DNA of 64,000 bases from F1-120-MAGs118 sp013360535 (GCA_026647215.1 JAPKHC010000014.1:62001-126000), one strand, 5' to 3'. Numbered from the stretch's first letter, positions 16,824 to 26,757 are shown. The notes: generated by a model from the letters alone, not told the origin. Numbers and translations: made by a program.

Positions 16824-19640
16824 ATGACGTCCCCCATTCGCCTGTCGCGGTGCCTCGCGCCGCTCGCCGTCTCCTTCCTCTCCCTCACGCTCACCGCGCA
16901 GGAGTCGCTCGCGGGCCAGGTCGACTCCGCGGCGAAGGCGCTGGCGCACGTTTCCGTGCTGTTCCGCGCGCGCAACGACGTCGTGCGCGTCGAGCGGCCC
17001 TCCTCGGGGTTCGTGATCTCGGCCGACGGCCTGCTCGTCACGAACGAGCACCTGGTCGACGAGATTCCCGTCGGTGGCGGTGCTCCGGGTGCGGAGTACT
17101 GGCTGCAGGTCACGCTCTCCGACGGCCGGCCGCGGAGCGCGACGCTGCTCGCGCGCGACGAGCGGCTCGACCTCGCGCTGCTGAAGGTCGAGCTCGCGGC
17201 GAACGAGCTGCTCTCCGCGCTCGAGCTCGGTCCCGATGCGACGCCGGCCCCCGGAGCGGAGGGCTTCACGCTCGGCCGGCCGCGCGGAGGCCAGTTCTTC
17301 GCGCTCGCGGGCGTGCTCTCGATGCCGAGCGGGCCCGCGAACCTGCGCAGCGCCGTGGTCGAACCCGGCGAGGTGTTCGTCACCGACCTCGCGAAGCTCG
17401 ACGACGTCAACGGCGGGCCGTTCGTCGCGCGCAACGGGCGTGTGCTCGGCATCGTCAACACCGTGCAGCGCACGCCGCACGACCCGCGCGCGAAGGAGGA
17501 CGAGGCGAAGGATCCGCTGCAGTACGTGCTCGTGACGAGCGCGCGCTCGATCCGTTCGGCGTTCCGCGAGCAGCTCGGCACTTCGGGTTCGGAGGGCGCG
17601 GCACTCGGCACGGGCGACATCACCGCCAAGGCCGTCGCGAAGGCCGGACCGTCGATCGTCAGCGTTTGGGTCGGCAGCCAGGAGGAGCGCCCTGTGCAGT
17701 CGGCGCCGGCGGATCCGACCGCGGAAGCACCCGGCAAGCAGCTGGGGAGCGGCGTGATCATCGACCCCGCGGGACTCGTCCTGACTTCGTCCGACTTCGT
17801 CGGCGCGGAGAAGGAGGTCGTCGTGCGGCTGCTCGATGGTCGCGATTTCCGCGGGGAAGTGCTCAAGGCGGCGCCGGGCACGCGCGTCGCGCTCGTGCAG
17901 CTCGCGCTGCCGGCGGACATGAAGCTGCCGGCGATCGAGCTCGGCAGCTCGGACGGCGCGCTCGCCGGTGAGGCCGTCACGGTGGTCGGCAATCCCTACG
18001 GCGGCACGCTGACCGTCAGCGCGGGCGTGCTCGCGGCGACGGAACGCGACGGGCGCGTGCGCGTCGGCGCGTGGGTGCACGACGGCCACAAGGGTGGCGC
18101 GCTGCTCGATTCCACCGGCCGCCTGATCGGCGTGCCGGCCGCGGACATCTTCGAGGGGCAGGAACGCAAGCGCGGCGAGAGCTACCTCGGCGTCGCCGTG
18201 CCGATCGATCGCGCACGCGAGGCTTTTGCCGCGGAATTTGCGGGCGAGACGCGCGCTGCGGGCCTTGCGAAGGCGCCGGAAGCGAGCGAGACGAACCTCG
18301 CGCAGCGCCGCGACAAGGTCACGGCGGTGGTCGAGAAGACGCGCGATTCGCTGCTCAACATCGAGGTGTACGCCGAGGCGCCGAAGACCGGCGGCTTCGA
18401 TCCGTTCGCGACCGCGGGCGAGCTGCGCATGCTGGGCCAAGGCTCGGGCGCCGTGATCGACGCGAGCGGCCTTGCGATCACCAACTGGCACGTCGTGCAG
18501 GACACGCTCGCCGCCGACGGCACGCAGCGCGAGGACCACAAGGTGCAGGTGACCCTGCCCAACGGCAAGCGCCACGGCGCGCGCGTGCTCGCGACCTCGC
18601 GCGACGACGACCTCGCGCTGATCCAGCTCGAGCTCGCCGAAGGCGAGTCCGTCGTGCCCGTGCCGCTCGGTGCGTCGAAGCCGCTGCGCCGCGGCGACGT
18701 CGTGATCGCGATCGGCAATCCCTACGGCAAGGCGAACACGGTCACGGTCGGCATCGTCGCGGCCAAGGATCAGGACGCGAACATCTCCGGTCGCCTGCAC
18801 GTGTACGAGAACATGCTGCAGACCGACGCGGCCATCAACCCGGGCAACTCCGGCGGTGCGATGCTCGATCCCGAGGGGCGCCTCGTCGGCATCAACAGCG
18901 CCGGGCGCTCGGGCGCGGGCCTCGCGATTCCCGTCGAGCGCGTGCGCGAGGTCTTCGGCCAGAAGCTGCTCGCCACGATGGGCGCCTTCGTCGGCTTCGC
19001 GATCGAGGACCACCCCGAGGGCGGCACGGTCGTGACCGTCGTCGACGAGCACGGCCCGGCCGCGCGCGCGGGGCTCCTGAAGGGCGACCGCGTGCTGGCC
19101 GTCGACATGAAGCCCGTTCGCAGCCCGGTCGACTTCGGCAACCTGCTGCTCGGCCGCGGCCTCGACCCGATGCGCGTCGACGTCGTGCGGGGCGAGATGA
19201 CGCAGTCGATGCTGCTCGAGCCGCTCCAGCACGACGTGTGGCGCATCTTCCGCCAGACCGGCCTCGAGCTGAAGGAAGTCGACTACGCGAGCGAGTCCGC
19301 GCTCGTGCGCGACGCCTCGATCGCGCTGCACCGCGCCTACACCGGCCTCACCGATTCGGTGCCGACGCAGTTGATGGCCGGCGCCTTGCGCGTCGCGACC
19401 GTGACGCCGCGCGACGGCGTGAGCTACGACGTGCGTCCCGGCGACCTCGTGCTGGGCGCCACGTGGACCGACCGCACGATCGACACCGAGCTCGTGCGCC
19501 TCGCACGCTTCGAAGGCCTGCGCACGCTGCGCGATTTCATCGACGCCCGCGCCACCAAGAAGGGCGAGCCCGCCGAGCTGTGGATCCTGCGCGACGGCAA
19601 GATCCACTCGACCACCGTCCCGCTCTTCTGGGTGCGCTGA
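16824..19640 (+). CDS. HtrA/DegP-like serine protease: two inactive protease domains, one active, PDZ
   Basis: The 938-residue exported protein has a signal peptide ending LTLTAQES. Three trypsin-fold units follow. Unit 1 (about 55-235) keeps His (TNEHLV) and Asp (DLALLKV) but has GGPF where the catalytic Ser should be. Unit 2 (about 307-468) lacks both His (TSSDFV) and Ser (HKGGALL). Unit 3 (about 541-715) has the full triad: TNWHVV, DDDLALI and NPGNSGGAM. A PDZ-like domain follows at about 725-800 (AARAGLLKGDRVLAVDMKPV). A C-terminal region of about 140 residues is of unknown fold. Normal HtrA proteins have one protease domain. It is probably coexpressed with the CxxC protein 20 bp upstream. 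Confidence 0.9.
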   Translation: MTSPIRLSRCLAPLAVSFLSLTLTAQESLAGQVDSAAKALAHVSVLFRARNDVVRVERPSSGFVISADGLLVTNEHLVDEIPVGGGAPGAEYWLQVTLSDGRPRSATLLARDERLDLALLKVELAANELLSALELGPDATPAPGAEGFTLGRPRGGQFFALAGVLSMPSGPANLRSAVVEPGEVFVTDLAKLDDVNGGPFVARNGRVLGIVNTVQRTPHDPRAKEDEAKDPLQYVLVTSARSIRSAFREQLGTSGSEGAALGTGDITAKAVAKAGPSIVSVWVGSQEERPVQSAPADPTAEAPGKQLGSGVIIDPAGLVLTSSDFVGAEKEVVVRLLDGRDFRGEVLKAAPGTRVALVQLALPADMKLPAIELGSSDGALAGEAVTVVGNPYGGTLTVSAGVLAATERDGRVRVGAWVHDGHKGGALLDSTGRLIGVPAADIFEGQERKRGESYLGVAVPIDRAREAFAAEFAGETRAAGLAKAPEASETNLAQRRDKVTAVVEKTRDSLLNIEVYAEAPKTGGFDPFATAGELRMLGQGSGAVIDASGLAITNWHVVQDTLAADGTQREDHKVQVTLPNGKRHGARVLATSRDDDLALIQLELAEGESVVPVPLGASKPLRRGDVVIAIGNPYGKANTVTVGIVAAKDQDANISGRLHVYENMLQTDAAINPGNSGGAMLDPEGRLVGINSAGRSGAGLAIPVERVREVFGQKLLATMGAFVGFAIEDHPEGGTVVTVVDEHGPAARAGLLKGDRVLAVDMKPVRSPVDFGNLLLGRGLDPMRVDVVRGEMTQSMLLEPLQHDVWRIFRQTGLELKEVDYASESALVRDASIALHRAYTGLTDSVPTQLMAGALRVATVTPRDGVSYDVRPGDLVLGATWTDRTIDTELVRLARFEGLRTLRDFIDARATKKGEPAELWILRDGKIHSTTVPLFWVR

Positions 19641-19660
19641 GCAGCTCCGCCTTCTACGAG

Positions 19661-19697
19661 CGCGGCCCGCAGCGAGACGTGCTCGCTGCGGGCCGCG
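19661..19697. terminator. Bidirectional hairpin terminator between convergent genes
   Basis: The arms cgcggcccgcagcgag (19661-19676) and ctcgctgcgggccgcg (19682-19697) are perfectly complementary over 16 bp with a 5-nt loop. The hairpin lies 20 bp after the protease stop and 22 bp after the stop of the opposing CAP-domain gene. There is no T-tract. Confidence 0.75.
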
Positions 19698-19719
19698 TTG
19701 GCGTTGGGAGAGGCCCGGA

Positions 19720-22011
19720 TCAGGTGTTGAACTTCGTCGCGAGGCGCACCTGGCCCTCGGCGTTCTCGAAGGTCCACACGGCGTGCACCTCGCCGCGCTT
19801 GAGAGGCTCGAGCGGATAGAAGACGACCATGCCCGGCGCGGAGGAACGGCGGTTGGAGCCGCCGTCGGCGATGTGCACGAGGCCCGGCACGGGCTGGTTG
19901 TTGATCGTGACGGTGCACTTGTAGGAGGACTTGATGCCCGGGACGCCGCCGACGCCGAAGTGGTGCAGCGTGAGCGGGAAGCCGACGACGGTCTTGTCGC
20001 CGTGCCCGTTTTGCGCGAGGAAAGCCTGCACTTCGGGCCCGAGGTCGGCGACGGACATCTGCGTCGGCACGGCGGTGGGGTAGTTGTTCGGCCACGCGCG
20101 CATGCCGCCCTTGCCTTCGGGCGGGTTGCCGACGCCGCGGATCGCGTCGATCACGAGGAACGGGCCCTCGGCGTAGAGGCCGATCGTGAGCAGGCGCTCG
20201 TTGAGCAGCGCGTCGCGATAGCCGGGATAGTTGAGCCAGCTCTCGAACAGTTCCTTGGGCTTGGCCAAATTGGTCGTGACCAGCGCCATCTGCGCGAACA
20301 TGTTGCCGACGTGCGAGCCGCCCGTGAGCGCCGGGTCCTCCGACTGCTCGGCCGCTGCGCCACGCTGCGTCTCGTTGGCCTTCAGGTACTCGACGTGGTC
20401 CTTGCAGCGCGACGAGTAGCTCGCGCTCCAGGTCACCGGCGTCGCGTTCAGTTCCTTGCGCGCCTTGTTGAAGTTCTCGAGCCACTTCTTGGCGTCGGGG
20501 CTGACCGCCGCGAGCGGCTCGGCGTTGTCGCGGATCGCCTTGAGCACCGGGCTCGCCTCGGTCCAGAAGTCCTTCCACTCCTTCTCGAGCTGCGCGATCG
20601 ACAGGCCCTTGGTGGCCTCGGTGAACTTCTTCTCGACGTCGATGACGTTGTTCATCGGGCGCTGCTGGTCGAGCAGGCGCAGCAGGTCCGGATCGCGGCG
20701 CACGACGTAGTCGCAGAACGACCACGACTTGATGCGCGCGTCATCGGGGAACTTGTCGGCGTTGATCAAGGGCAGGCGCGCGGCGCCCGTGCCTTCGGTG
20801 AGCTTCCACGCGGACTCGAGCGCGAGCTCCTTCCACGTGTCCATGTTGGGCGAGTACTTGTCGTAGTCCTCCTCGCCGGTCGACGTGCGCATCTGCTCCT
20901 TGCGGTCGACGATGAAGCGCCGGTTGTTGTTGAAGAACAGGCCCACGAACGTGTGGCCGATGCCCTCGGTGAGCGCCGGGCTCTGGAACGCGGCGTAGCG
21001 CTGCGCGACGGAGCGCACCGCGCCGTCGAGGATGCCCTGCTCGTTGCCGGCGACGTTGAGGTCGATCGCGACCTGCTGGTTGCCGAGGCCGCAACCCGCG
21101 GTCTGCTCGACGCGGAACTTCAGCTCGTCGGGCGACATCAGGTCAGCGTTGGCGTTGAGGATCTGGACGTAGGTTTCCTTGTCCTTGAAGTAGGCCCAGT
21201 CGGTCAGCCAGCGTGCGGAGTTGTCCTGGAAACCGTTGGCGCCCTCGAAGGCCTTGCGCATCACGCGCAGCGCGCGCTCGGCGTTGACGGCGGCCTCCTT
21301 GAGCAGGTCGAGCTCGAAGTCGCCGCGCAGCGTGAAGTGCTCGCTCTTGACCGTGCGGTACACGACCTTCGCCTTGTCGAGCAGCACGTTGCGGTCGGTC
21401 TCGGGCCGCTCCTCGACGGGATAGTCCTTCTTGGTCTCCTCGACGACGATCGCCTCGAGCATCTTCGAGCGGTCGAACAGCGTCTGCTCGAGCTCGGTGC
21501 CGGTGAAGCCGGCGACGGGCTTGTGTTCGAGCGCCTTCTTCGCGGACTCGTCGGTCGGCGTGAAGTAGATCACCTTCTCGTAGTGCCAGCGCGCCATGTC
21601 CGTGCGGCCCGCGGCCTCGTAGTCCTGCGCCATCTTGAGGTGCGCCTTGGCGACCTTGTCGGAGACGCTCGCCCAGTCGTCCTGCAGCTTCTTCGCGACC
21701 TTCGGGTCGGGATTGTCGTTCTTGGGGTAGGTGAAACCCGGATCGAGCGCCCACGAGTTGCCGACCTTGCGGTAGCCGAGCGACTCGCGCGCCTCGGCGT
21801 GCTCGGGCACGTACTCGGAGAGCACCATCAGCCACACGCGGCGCGCGACGAGCGGGAAGCCGGACTTGGAGGCCGAGGCGGCGTACTTGTGGAGCGCGTC
21901 GGCCTGCTTCTCGCGGAACTTCACTTCTTCGGGAGACTGCGCGAACAGTCCGCCGGAGAGCAGGTTGAGGACGAGCAGGGCGAGGGCGACGGAGAGGAGC
22001 TTGCGGATCAT
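19720..22011 (-). CDS. Exported multidomain protein with C-terminal CAP (SCP/PR-1) domain
   Basis: This 763-residue protein has a signal peptide ending SGGLFAQSP. Residues 25-170 are helical and TPR-like. The middle region (about 210-450) reads like a degenerate peptidase-MA/DUF1570-type domain (VYRTVKSEHFTL, then ALTEGIGHTFVGLFF where an HExxH would be expected), so catalysis is doubtful. From about residue 515 the pattern NKARKELNATPVTWS, CKDHVEYLKAN and GGSHVGNMFAQ matches the CAP superfamily. The domain assignments were made by eye; the CAP call is firmer than the middle one. It converges on the HtrA-like protease gene across a strong hairpin. Confidence 0.7.
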   Translation of the reverse strand: MIRKLLSVALALLVLNLLSGGLFAQSPEEVKFREKQADALHKYAASASKSGFPLVARRVWLMVLSEYVPEHAEARESLGYRKVGNSWALDPGFTYPKNDNPDPKVAKKLQDDWASVSDKVAKAHLKMAQDYEAAGRTDMARWHYEKVIYFTPTDESAKKALEHKPVAGFTGTELEQTLFDRSKMLEAIVVEETKKDYPVEERPETDRNVLLDKAKVVYRTVKSEHFTLRGDFELDLLKEAAVNAERALRVMRKAFEGANGFQDNSARWLTDWAYFKDKETYVQILNANADLMSPDELKFRVEQTAGCGLGNQQVAIDLNVAGNEQGILDGAVRSVAQRYAAFQSPALTEGIGHTFVGLFFNNNRRFIVDRKEQMRTSTGEEDYDKYSPNMDTWKELALESAWKLTEGTGAARLPLINADKFPDDARIKSWSFCDYVVRRDPDLLRLLDQQRPMNNVIDVEKKFTEATKGLSIAQLEKEWKDFWTEASPVLKAIRDNAEPLAAVSPDAKKWLENFNKARKELNATPVTWSASYSSRCKDHVEYLKANETQRGAAAEQSEDPALTGGSHVGNMFAQMALVTTNLAKPKELFESWLNYPGYRDALLNERLLTIGLYAEGPFLVIDAIRGVGNPPEGKGGMRAWPNNYPTAVPTQMSVADLGPEVQAFLAQNGHGDKTVVGFPLTLHHFGVGGVPGIKSSYKCTVTINNQPVPGLVHIADGGSNRRSSAPGMVVFYPLEPLKRGEVHAVWTFENAEGQVRLATKFNT

Positions 22012-22123
22012 CGTTGGGGTTCCGGCCGGTTGCGGCGCGGGGCGAGCAGCATAACCGCCTCGGCCCGGGACTGGCCGCGTGGTCGCTGGCTGCTAGCCTC
22101 TGCGGCCCCCAACGGAAGCTGCC

Positions 22124-23044
22124 ATGGCCGGATCCAGCCTGCTCGCCCTGCTCGACGACATCGCGACTCTGCTCGACGACGTCGCCCTGATGACCAAGGT
22201 CGCCGCGAAGAAGACCGCGGGCGTGCTCGGCGACGATCTGGCGCTGAATGCGGAGCAGGTCGCGGGCGTCAACGCCGATCGTGAGCTGCCGGTCGTGTGG
22301 GCGGTCGCGAAGGGCTCGCTCGTCAACAAGCTGATCCTCGTGCCGAGCGCGCTCGCGATCAGCGCCGTCGCGCCGTGGGCGATCCACCCGCTGCTGATGC
22401 TCGGCGGCGCCTACCTGTGCTTCGAGGGCTTCGAGAAGGTCGTGCACAAGCTCTTCCCGCACAAGGCGGAGGACGCGGCGCACCATGCCGAGCTCGTGCA
22501 CGCCATCGCGGATCCGACGGTCGACATCGTCGCGTTCGAGAAGCAGAAGGTGAAAGGCGCGGTACGCACGGACTTCATCCTGTCGGCGGAGATCATCGTG
22601 ATCACGCTCGGCACGGTGGAGCACGTCGGGCTCGCGAAGCAGGCGACCGTGCTCGCGACGGTGGCGGTCGCGATGACGATCGCGGTGTACGGCCTCGTCG
22701 GCGCGATCGTGAAGCTCGACGACGCGGGCCTGTGGCTGCGCGCGCGTCCGGGCAACGGCCTCGCGAGCCTGCAACGCGGACTGGGCTCGGCGATCCTGGC
22801 CTTCGCGCCTCGCCTGATGAAACTGCTCGGGATCGTCGGCACGATCGCGATGTTCCTCGTCGGCGGCGGCATCCTCGCGCACTCGATCCCCGGCCTCGAG
22901 GGCTTCCTGCACCAGGCGCTCGAGGGCTTCGGGAGCCTCGCGGAGTCGCTCGTCTCCGCCGCCACCAGCGCTGGCATCGGCATGGCCGCCGGAGCCGTCG
23001 TGCTCGGCCTCGTCAAGCTCGCGGGCAAGCTGCGCAAGCGCTGA
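22124..23044 (+). CDS. yedI: DUF808/YedI family inner-membrane protein
   Basis: The 306-residue product closely follows the Escherichia coli YedI pattern: MAGSSLLALLDDIATLLDD, then AKKTAGVLGDDLALNA and NRELPVVW-like NADRELPVVWAVAKGSL. Several hydrophobic segments are visible (LILVPSALAISAVAPWAI, FILSAEIIVITLGTV, TIAVYGLVGAIV, and two near the C-terminus). The family's function is unknown. It is divergent from the CAP-domain gene, 112 bp apart, and no neighbour clarifies its role. Length is normal for the family. Confidence 0.93.
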   Translation: MAGSSLLALLDDIATLLDDVALMTKVAAKKTAGVLGDDLALNAEQVAGVNADRELPVVWAVAKGSLVNKLILVPSALAISAVAPWAIHPLLMLGGAYLCFEGFEKVVHKLFPHKAEDAAHHAELVHAIADPTVDIVAFEKQKVKGAVRTDFILSAEIIVITLGTVEHVGLAKQATVLATVAVAMTIAVYGLVGAIVKLDDAGLWLRARPGNGLASLQRGLGSAILAFAPRLMKLLGIVGTIAMFLVGGGILAHSIPGLEGFLHQALEGFGSLAESLVSAATSAGIGMAAGAVVLGLVKLAGKLRKR

Positions 23045-23165
23045 GCGACAGGCAGCGCCGGGCGGCGACAGTTGGAAGGCGTTCGAGCGGTTCGACACGC
23101 TCGGCGCTCACGCTTCGCGCTGGCTTGAATTGACGAACACCGCCCTCGTGCAGAGAATTCCGCGC

Positions 23166-25709
23166 ATGCTCCAATTCGCGCTCGCAGCGCTGCTCACGGC
23201 CCCCATTCCGCATCCCTGGCCTGCGGCGACCCAAGCCCCCGCCACCGGCACTCAAGCCGAGGACTTCCTGAAGGAGCTGCGCGCGCGCCTCAAGACGCAC
23301 GCGTACTTCTCGAAGATCGTGCTGTCGGAGAAGTCGCTCTCGCCGACGATCACGCTGCTCGCGCAGGTGCCGCAGGTGGCGGCGCCGGACTGGGAGACCA
23401 AGCTCGTGGCCGAGCGCAGCCAATGGCTGTTGCGGGCGGAGAAGTGCTTCGTCGAGCGCTTCGTGCAACCGATGAACCTCGTGCGCCGCGCCGACGTGCC
23501 CGTCAGCGTCGTGTGCACGCTGCAGACCGCGGGCGACTACGTGAACTATGCGGAGCGCACGAATTCCTATTCGCCGTTCCGGGTGGGAGCGCAGTTCGAC
23601 CGGCGGCAGCGCTGGACGGTGATGTACGAGTCCGGCGGGCCGCTCGGACCGGTGTCGCGCCGCTCGACCCAGATGGCGGAGTTCGTGAGTTCGCTGCTGC
23701 ATGCCTACGCGCCGGGCAGCATCGGAGCGGTCGATCAGGAGTTCCTCGTCTCCGGAATCGCGGGCTACCTGTGCGAGGACCTCGGAGCGACGCCGGAGAC
23801 GCTCGGCGCCTGCAAGCCGCCGCCGCGCATGCTGGCCGCGCTCGTGAAGACGCTGGCGCGGCCCGAGGCGGCCTATTGCTGCCTGCTGCGGCTCGACGAG
23901 CTCGCGGACCACGCGTCGTGGGAGCGCTACTGGAAGCTCACGGAGCAGCGCGCGCTGGACGTGCGGGCGAAGCTCGGAGACGACGAAGCCGGCGAGGCGT
24001 TCCACGCGCAAGGCGTGCTGTGGACGCACTTCCTGATGGACGCGAACCAGGGTCGCGAGCGTGCGCGGTTCCTCGCTTTCCTGCGGCACACGCTCGAAGG
24101 CAAGGGCGGCGGAGCGACGCTGCGCGGCGCGTTCGAGGGCGTGCAGCTCGACCAGCTCTCGCGCGAGTTCCTCACGTGGGCGGTCGCGCTCGACGCGGCC
24201 AGCCGCAAGGCCCCCGCGCTCCCGCCGGGCACGATCGAAGGGATGTTCAAGGGGCTGCCGGTCGTGGCGAGGCCCTCCGTGGATGGAGCGAAGCCCGCAC
24301 CGTCGGCAGCGGCGCCGACGGGCTTCGATGTCGGGCGCCTGCGCACGCCCGCGGACCAGCTCGAGACGCAGCACGGCCTCGCGCTCGCGCGCGCGGCGGC
24401 GGGACATCTGGGAGAAGCGGCGAAGCGCGTGGGCGAGCTGGCGCAGCTCGCCAAGGAGGCGACGGAGCGCGACCGGCTCGAGCGGGAGCGCGTGCGCCTC
24501 GCCGCGCTCGACACCCTGCGCGCATCGATCCTCAAGGAACGCATCACGTCGGCGAAGAAGCTGCAGTTCAACGTGCTCGACAAGAAGCTCGTCGTCAGCG
24601 TGCGCGCGCTCGAGGGCGAGTGGATGCTGATGGCCGAGAACCGGCAGGGAATCGAGCGCCTGCCGATCTCGGACTTCTCGCTCGAGCTGCTCGCGAAGGA
24701 ACTGCCCAATCCCGTCCCGGAAGCGTGGATGAAGCCGTACCTGCAGCTGCTCGCGGGCGAGGGGAAGTCGGTCAAGATCAGCGGCGAGGATCGGGCGCTG
24801 AACGACCTGCGCGCGGACGCGTTGCAGGTCGCCGATCGCTTGCAGCAGGGCCTCGTGGCGCTCGATTTCGAGGCGCTCGCCGATCGTGGCGTCCCGCGCG
24901 AGCCGACCGCGGCTCTCGACGCCGTCGACGCGCTGCGCAAGCTGCTCGCGACCCGCGCTCGCTCCCCACTCGTGCAGGAGCGCCGCGACGCGCTGCGCGA
25001 GTACGCGAGCGCGGTGGTGGGCTTCGCCATGGACGTCAAGCAAGTGCCCAGCCTCTTCGGAGGGCAGTGCGAGATCCTGCCCGACAGCCAGGTGAAGTGG
25101 ACGCTGCAGTTCGAGAAGGAGAGCGACGCGGCGCTCTTCACGCCGATCCAGGACGGCTGGCAGAACCTGCGCGAGTTCATCTGCACGGGCCGCAGCCTGA
25201 TCGAGCCGAAACTCGAGCCCCGCGACGGCGTGCTCGCGGTCCGCGGCTCAGGTGCCTGGATCTCTCCGGCTGCGTTCCGCGAGGTCAGCGCAGCGCGCGT
25301 GCGTGGCAAGCACACGTGGGACCCGAACATCCGTCCCGGCGAGATGGAGTGCTACCTCCTCCTCGGCTATCGCGAGCCGCAGCGCTACATCGCGATCTCC
25401 GCCACCGCGAGCGTCGTGGCGTTCGACGTCGGAACGAGCGCCTACGCGAGCGAGTTCCGCGAGACGCCTGTCACGGCGAACGTGCCTTACGAGGCCTCGC
25501 TCGCACGCTCCGACGGCAAGCTGCGCATGGCCTGCGGCGACTACACGGCCGCGATCGACGACGTGGTCGGAAGTTCCGGCCACGTGGCCCTTTTCTCGCA
25601 GTACCGCGGCGAATTCCTGCTCGACAGCCTCTCGGTCACCGGCGTTCCCGATCTCGAATTGCTGCGCCCCGCTTTCGTGAAGCGCGAGCTCGCGAAGCTC
25701 GGCCTCTGA
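23166..25709 (+). CDS. Large exported protein of unknown function
   Basis: The ATG at 23166 gives 847 residues with a signal peptide (MLQFALAALLTAPIPHPWPA); an in-frame TTG at 23130 would add 12 residues before it. Residues 40-330 resemble in layout the middle region of the CAP protein at 19720 (surface-exposed helices, then FLVSGIAGYLCEDLG at a position where gluzincin-like domains carry HExxH), but no zinc site is visible. Residues about 390-520 are charged helices. The last 220 residues are beta-rich (VKWTLQFEKESDAALF, YIAISATASVVAFDV) and could be a concanavalin-like sandwich. Function is not assigned. Confidence 0.65.
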   Translation: MLQFALAALLTAPIPHPWPAATQAPATGTQAEDFLKELRARLKTHAYFSKIVLSEKSLSPTITLLAQVPQVAAPDWETKLVAERSQWLLRAEKCFVERFVQPMNLVRRADVPVSVVCTLQTAGDYVNYAERTNSYSPFRVGAQFDRRQRWTVMYESGGPLGPVSRRSTQMAEFVSSLLHAYAPGSIGAVDQEFLVSGIAGYLCEDLGATPETLGACKPPPRMLAALVKTLARPEAAYCCLLRLDELADHASWERYWKLTEQRALDVRAKLGDDEAGEAFHAQGVLWTHFLMDANQGRERARFLAFLRHTLEGKGGGATLRGAFEGVQLDQLSREFLTWAVALDAASRKAPALPPGTIEGMFKGLPVVARPSVDGAKPAPSAAAPTGFDVGRLRTPADQLETQHGLALARAAAGHLGEAAKRVGELAQLAKEATERDRLERERVRLAALDTLRASILKERITSAKKLQFNVLDKKLVVSVRALEGEWMLMAENRQGIERLPISDFSLELLAKELPNPVPEAWMKPYLQLLAGEGKSVKISGEDRALNDLRADALQVADRLQQGLVALDFEALADRGVPREPTAALDAVDALRKLLATRARSPLVQERRDALREYASAVVGFAMDVKQVPSLFGGQCEILPDSQVKWTLQFEKESDAALFTPIQDGWQNLREFICTGRSLIEPKLEPRDGVLAVRGSGAWISPAAFREVSAARVRGKHTWDPNIRPGEMECYLLLGYREPQRYIAISATASVVAFDVGTSAYASEFRETPVTANVPYEASLARSDGKLRMACGDYTAAIDDVVGSSGHVALFSQYRGEFLLDSLSVTGVPDLELLRPAFVKRELAKLGL

Positions 25710-25728
25710 CGCGTCGCCGGAGCCGCTC

Positions 25729-26757
25729 TCAGGTCTGCCCGACCCAGTCCTGTCCGGCGATCGCGAACCAGCGCGTGCGGATCGAGTCGTAGAGCTTCTT
25801 GTCCAGCGGACCGGCGGCGAGCAACGCGGCGTTCTCGGACCAGCGCTGCGGCTTGGTCGTGCCGACGATCAGCACGTGCACGCCCGGCTGCATCGCGGTG
25901 AAGCGCAGCGCGATTCCGGCGGGACCGTCGGGGCCGAGCTCCTTGCGATGATCGCCCGCCGCAAACTCGTAGCCCAGCTGCTGCAAGCGACGGAAATACT
26001 CGTGGTGGTAAGCGTTGGTCGGCTTCTCGTCGTACCGCCACACCGCGTTCGCGATCGGGCGCTTGGCGATCACGCCCATGTTGCGCTCGCGCGCGAGCGG
26101 CAGCGTCATGTTGAGCGCCTGCTGGTCGCAGATGTTGATCGAGGTCTCGAGCGCGTCGAAGCGCCCCGACTCGATCGCCCACTTCGCCGCCTGGCCGTCG
26201 CCGCTGTAACCGATGAAGCGCGTCTTGCCCTGCTTCTTCGCGTCCTCGAGCCCGGCGATGCACTCGCCCTTCTTGAGCTCGTCGAGCGAGCACGAGTGCA
26301 GCAGCACGAGGTCGACCGCATCCGTGCGCAGGCGCGCGAGGCTGCGCTCGACCGACTTCACGACGCCATCGCGCGTCCAGTCCGGCCCCTTCGCCGGCGC
26401 CTCCGCCGTGTGACCGCACTTGGTGAAGAGCAGGAAGTCGCGCCGCCGGTGCGCGATCGCGTCGCCGATCAGCACCTCCGACTCGCGGTAGCACTCCGCC
26501 GTGTCGATCGTGTTGAGCCCCGCATCGAGCGCCGCGTTCAAGAGCTGGTTCACCGTCTCCGGCGTCGCCTGCTCGTAGCCGATCTCGGCGCCGCCGAATC
26601 CGAGCACCGCGACCTCCATCCCGGTCGCGCCGAACTTGCGCCGCTCGACCCCGCCCCTCTTCCCTCCTCCGCCGGTCGCACAGCCCGCCATCGACATCGC
26701 CGTCATGGCCGCCGTCACCGCCAGGAACTCACGCCGCGAGGTTGCGTTCGTCTTCAT
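25729..26757 (-). CDS. Tat-exported aldo/keto reductase family protein
   Basis: This 342-residue oxidoreductase has a twin-arginine signal (SRREFLAVTAAMTAMSMAG) with a lipobox-like AGC at its end, so it is likely exported folded and perhaps lipid-anchored. The AKR barrel shows the catalytic tetrad positions: Asp and Tyr in DTAECY, Lys in LFTKCGH and His in LLHS. The nucleotide-binding region near GVHVLIVGTTKPQRW is shorter than usual. Its start codon overlaps the stop of the upstream SulP gene by 4 bp (26754-26757), so translation is probably coupled. The substrate is unknown. Export would limit access to cytoplasmic NADPH, so the cofactor may be retained during folding. Confidence 0.85.
   Translation of the reverse strand: MKTNATSRREFLAVTAAMTAMSMAGCATGGGGKRGGVERRKFGATGMEVAVLGFGGAEIGYEQATPETVNQLLNAALDAGLNTIDTAECYRESEVLIGDAIAHRRRDFLLFTKCGHTAEAPAKGPDWTRDGVVKSVERSLARLRTDAVDLVLLHSCSLDELKKGECIAGLEDAKKQGKTRFIGYSGDGQAAKWAIESGRFDALETSINICDQQALNMTLPLARERNMGVIAKRPIANAVWRYDEKPTNAYHHEYFRRLQQLGYEFAAGDHRKELGPDGPAGIALRFTAMQPGVHVLIVGTTKPQRWSENAALLAAGPLDKKLYDSIRTRWFAIAGQDWVGQT

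Noticed and set aside
16746..19607. 953-codon open frame on the minus strand opposite the HtrA-like gene
   Set aside because: Composition is typical of an antisense frame in GC-rich DNA and the plus strand encodes a recognised protease.
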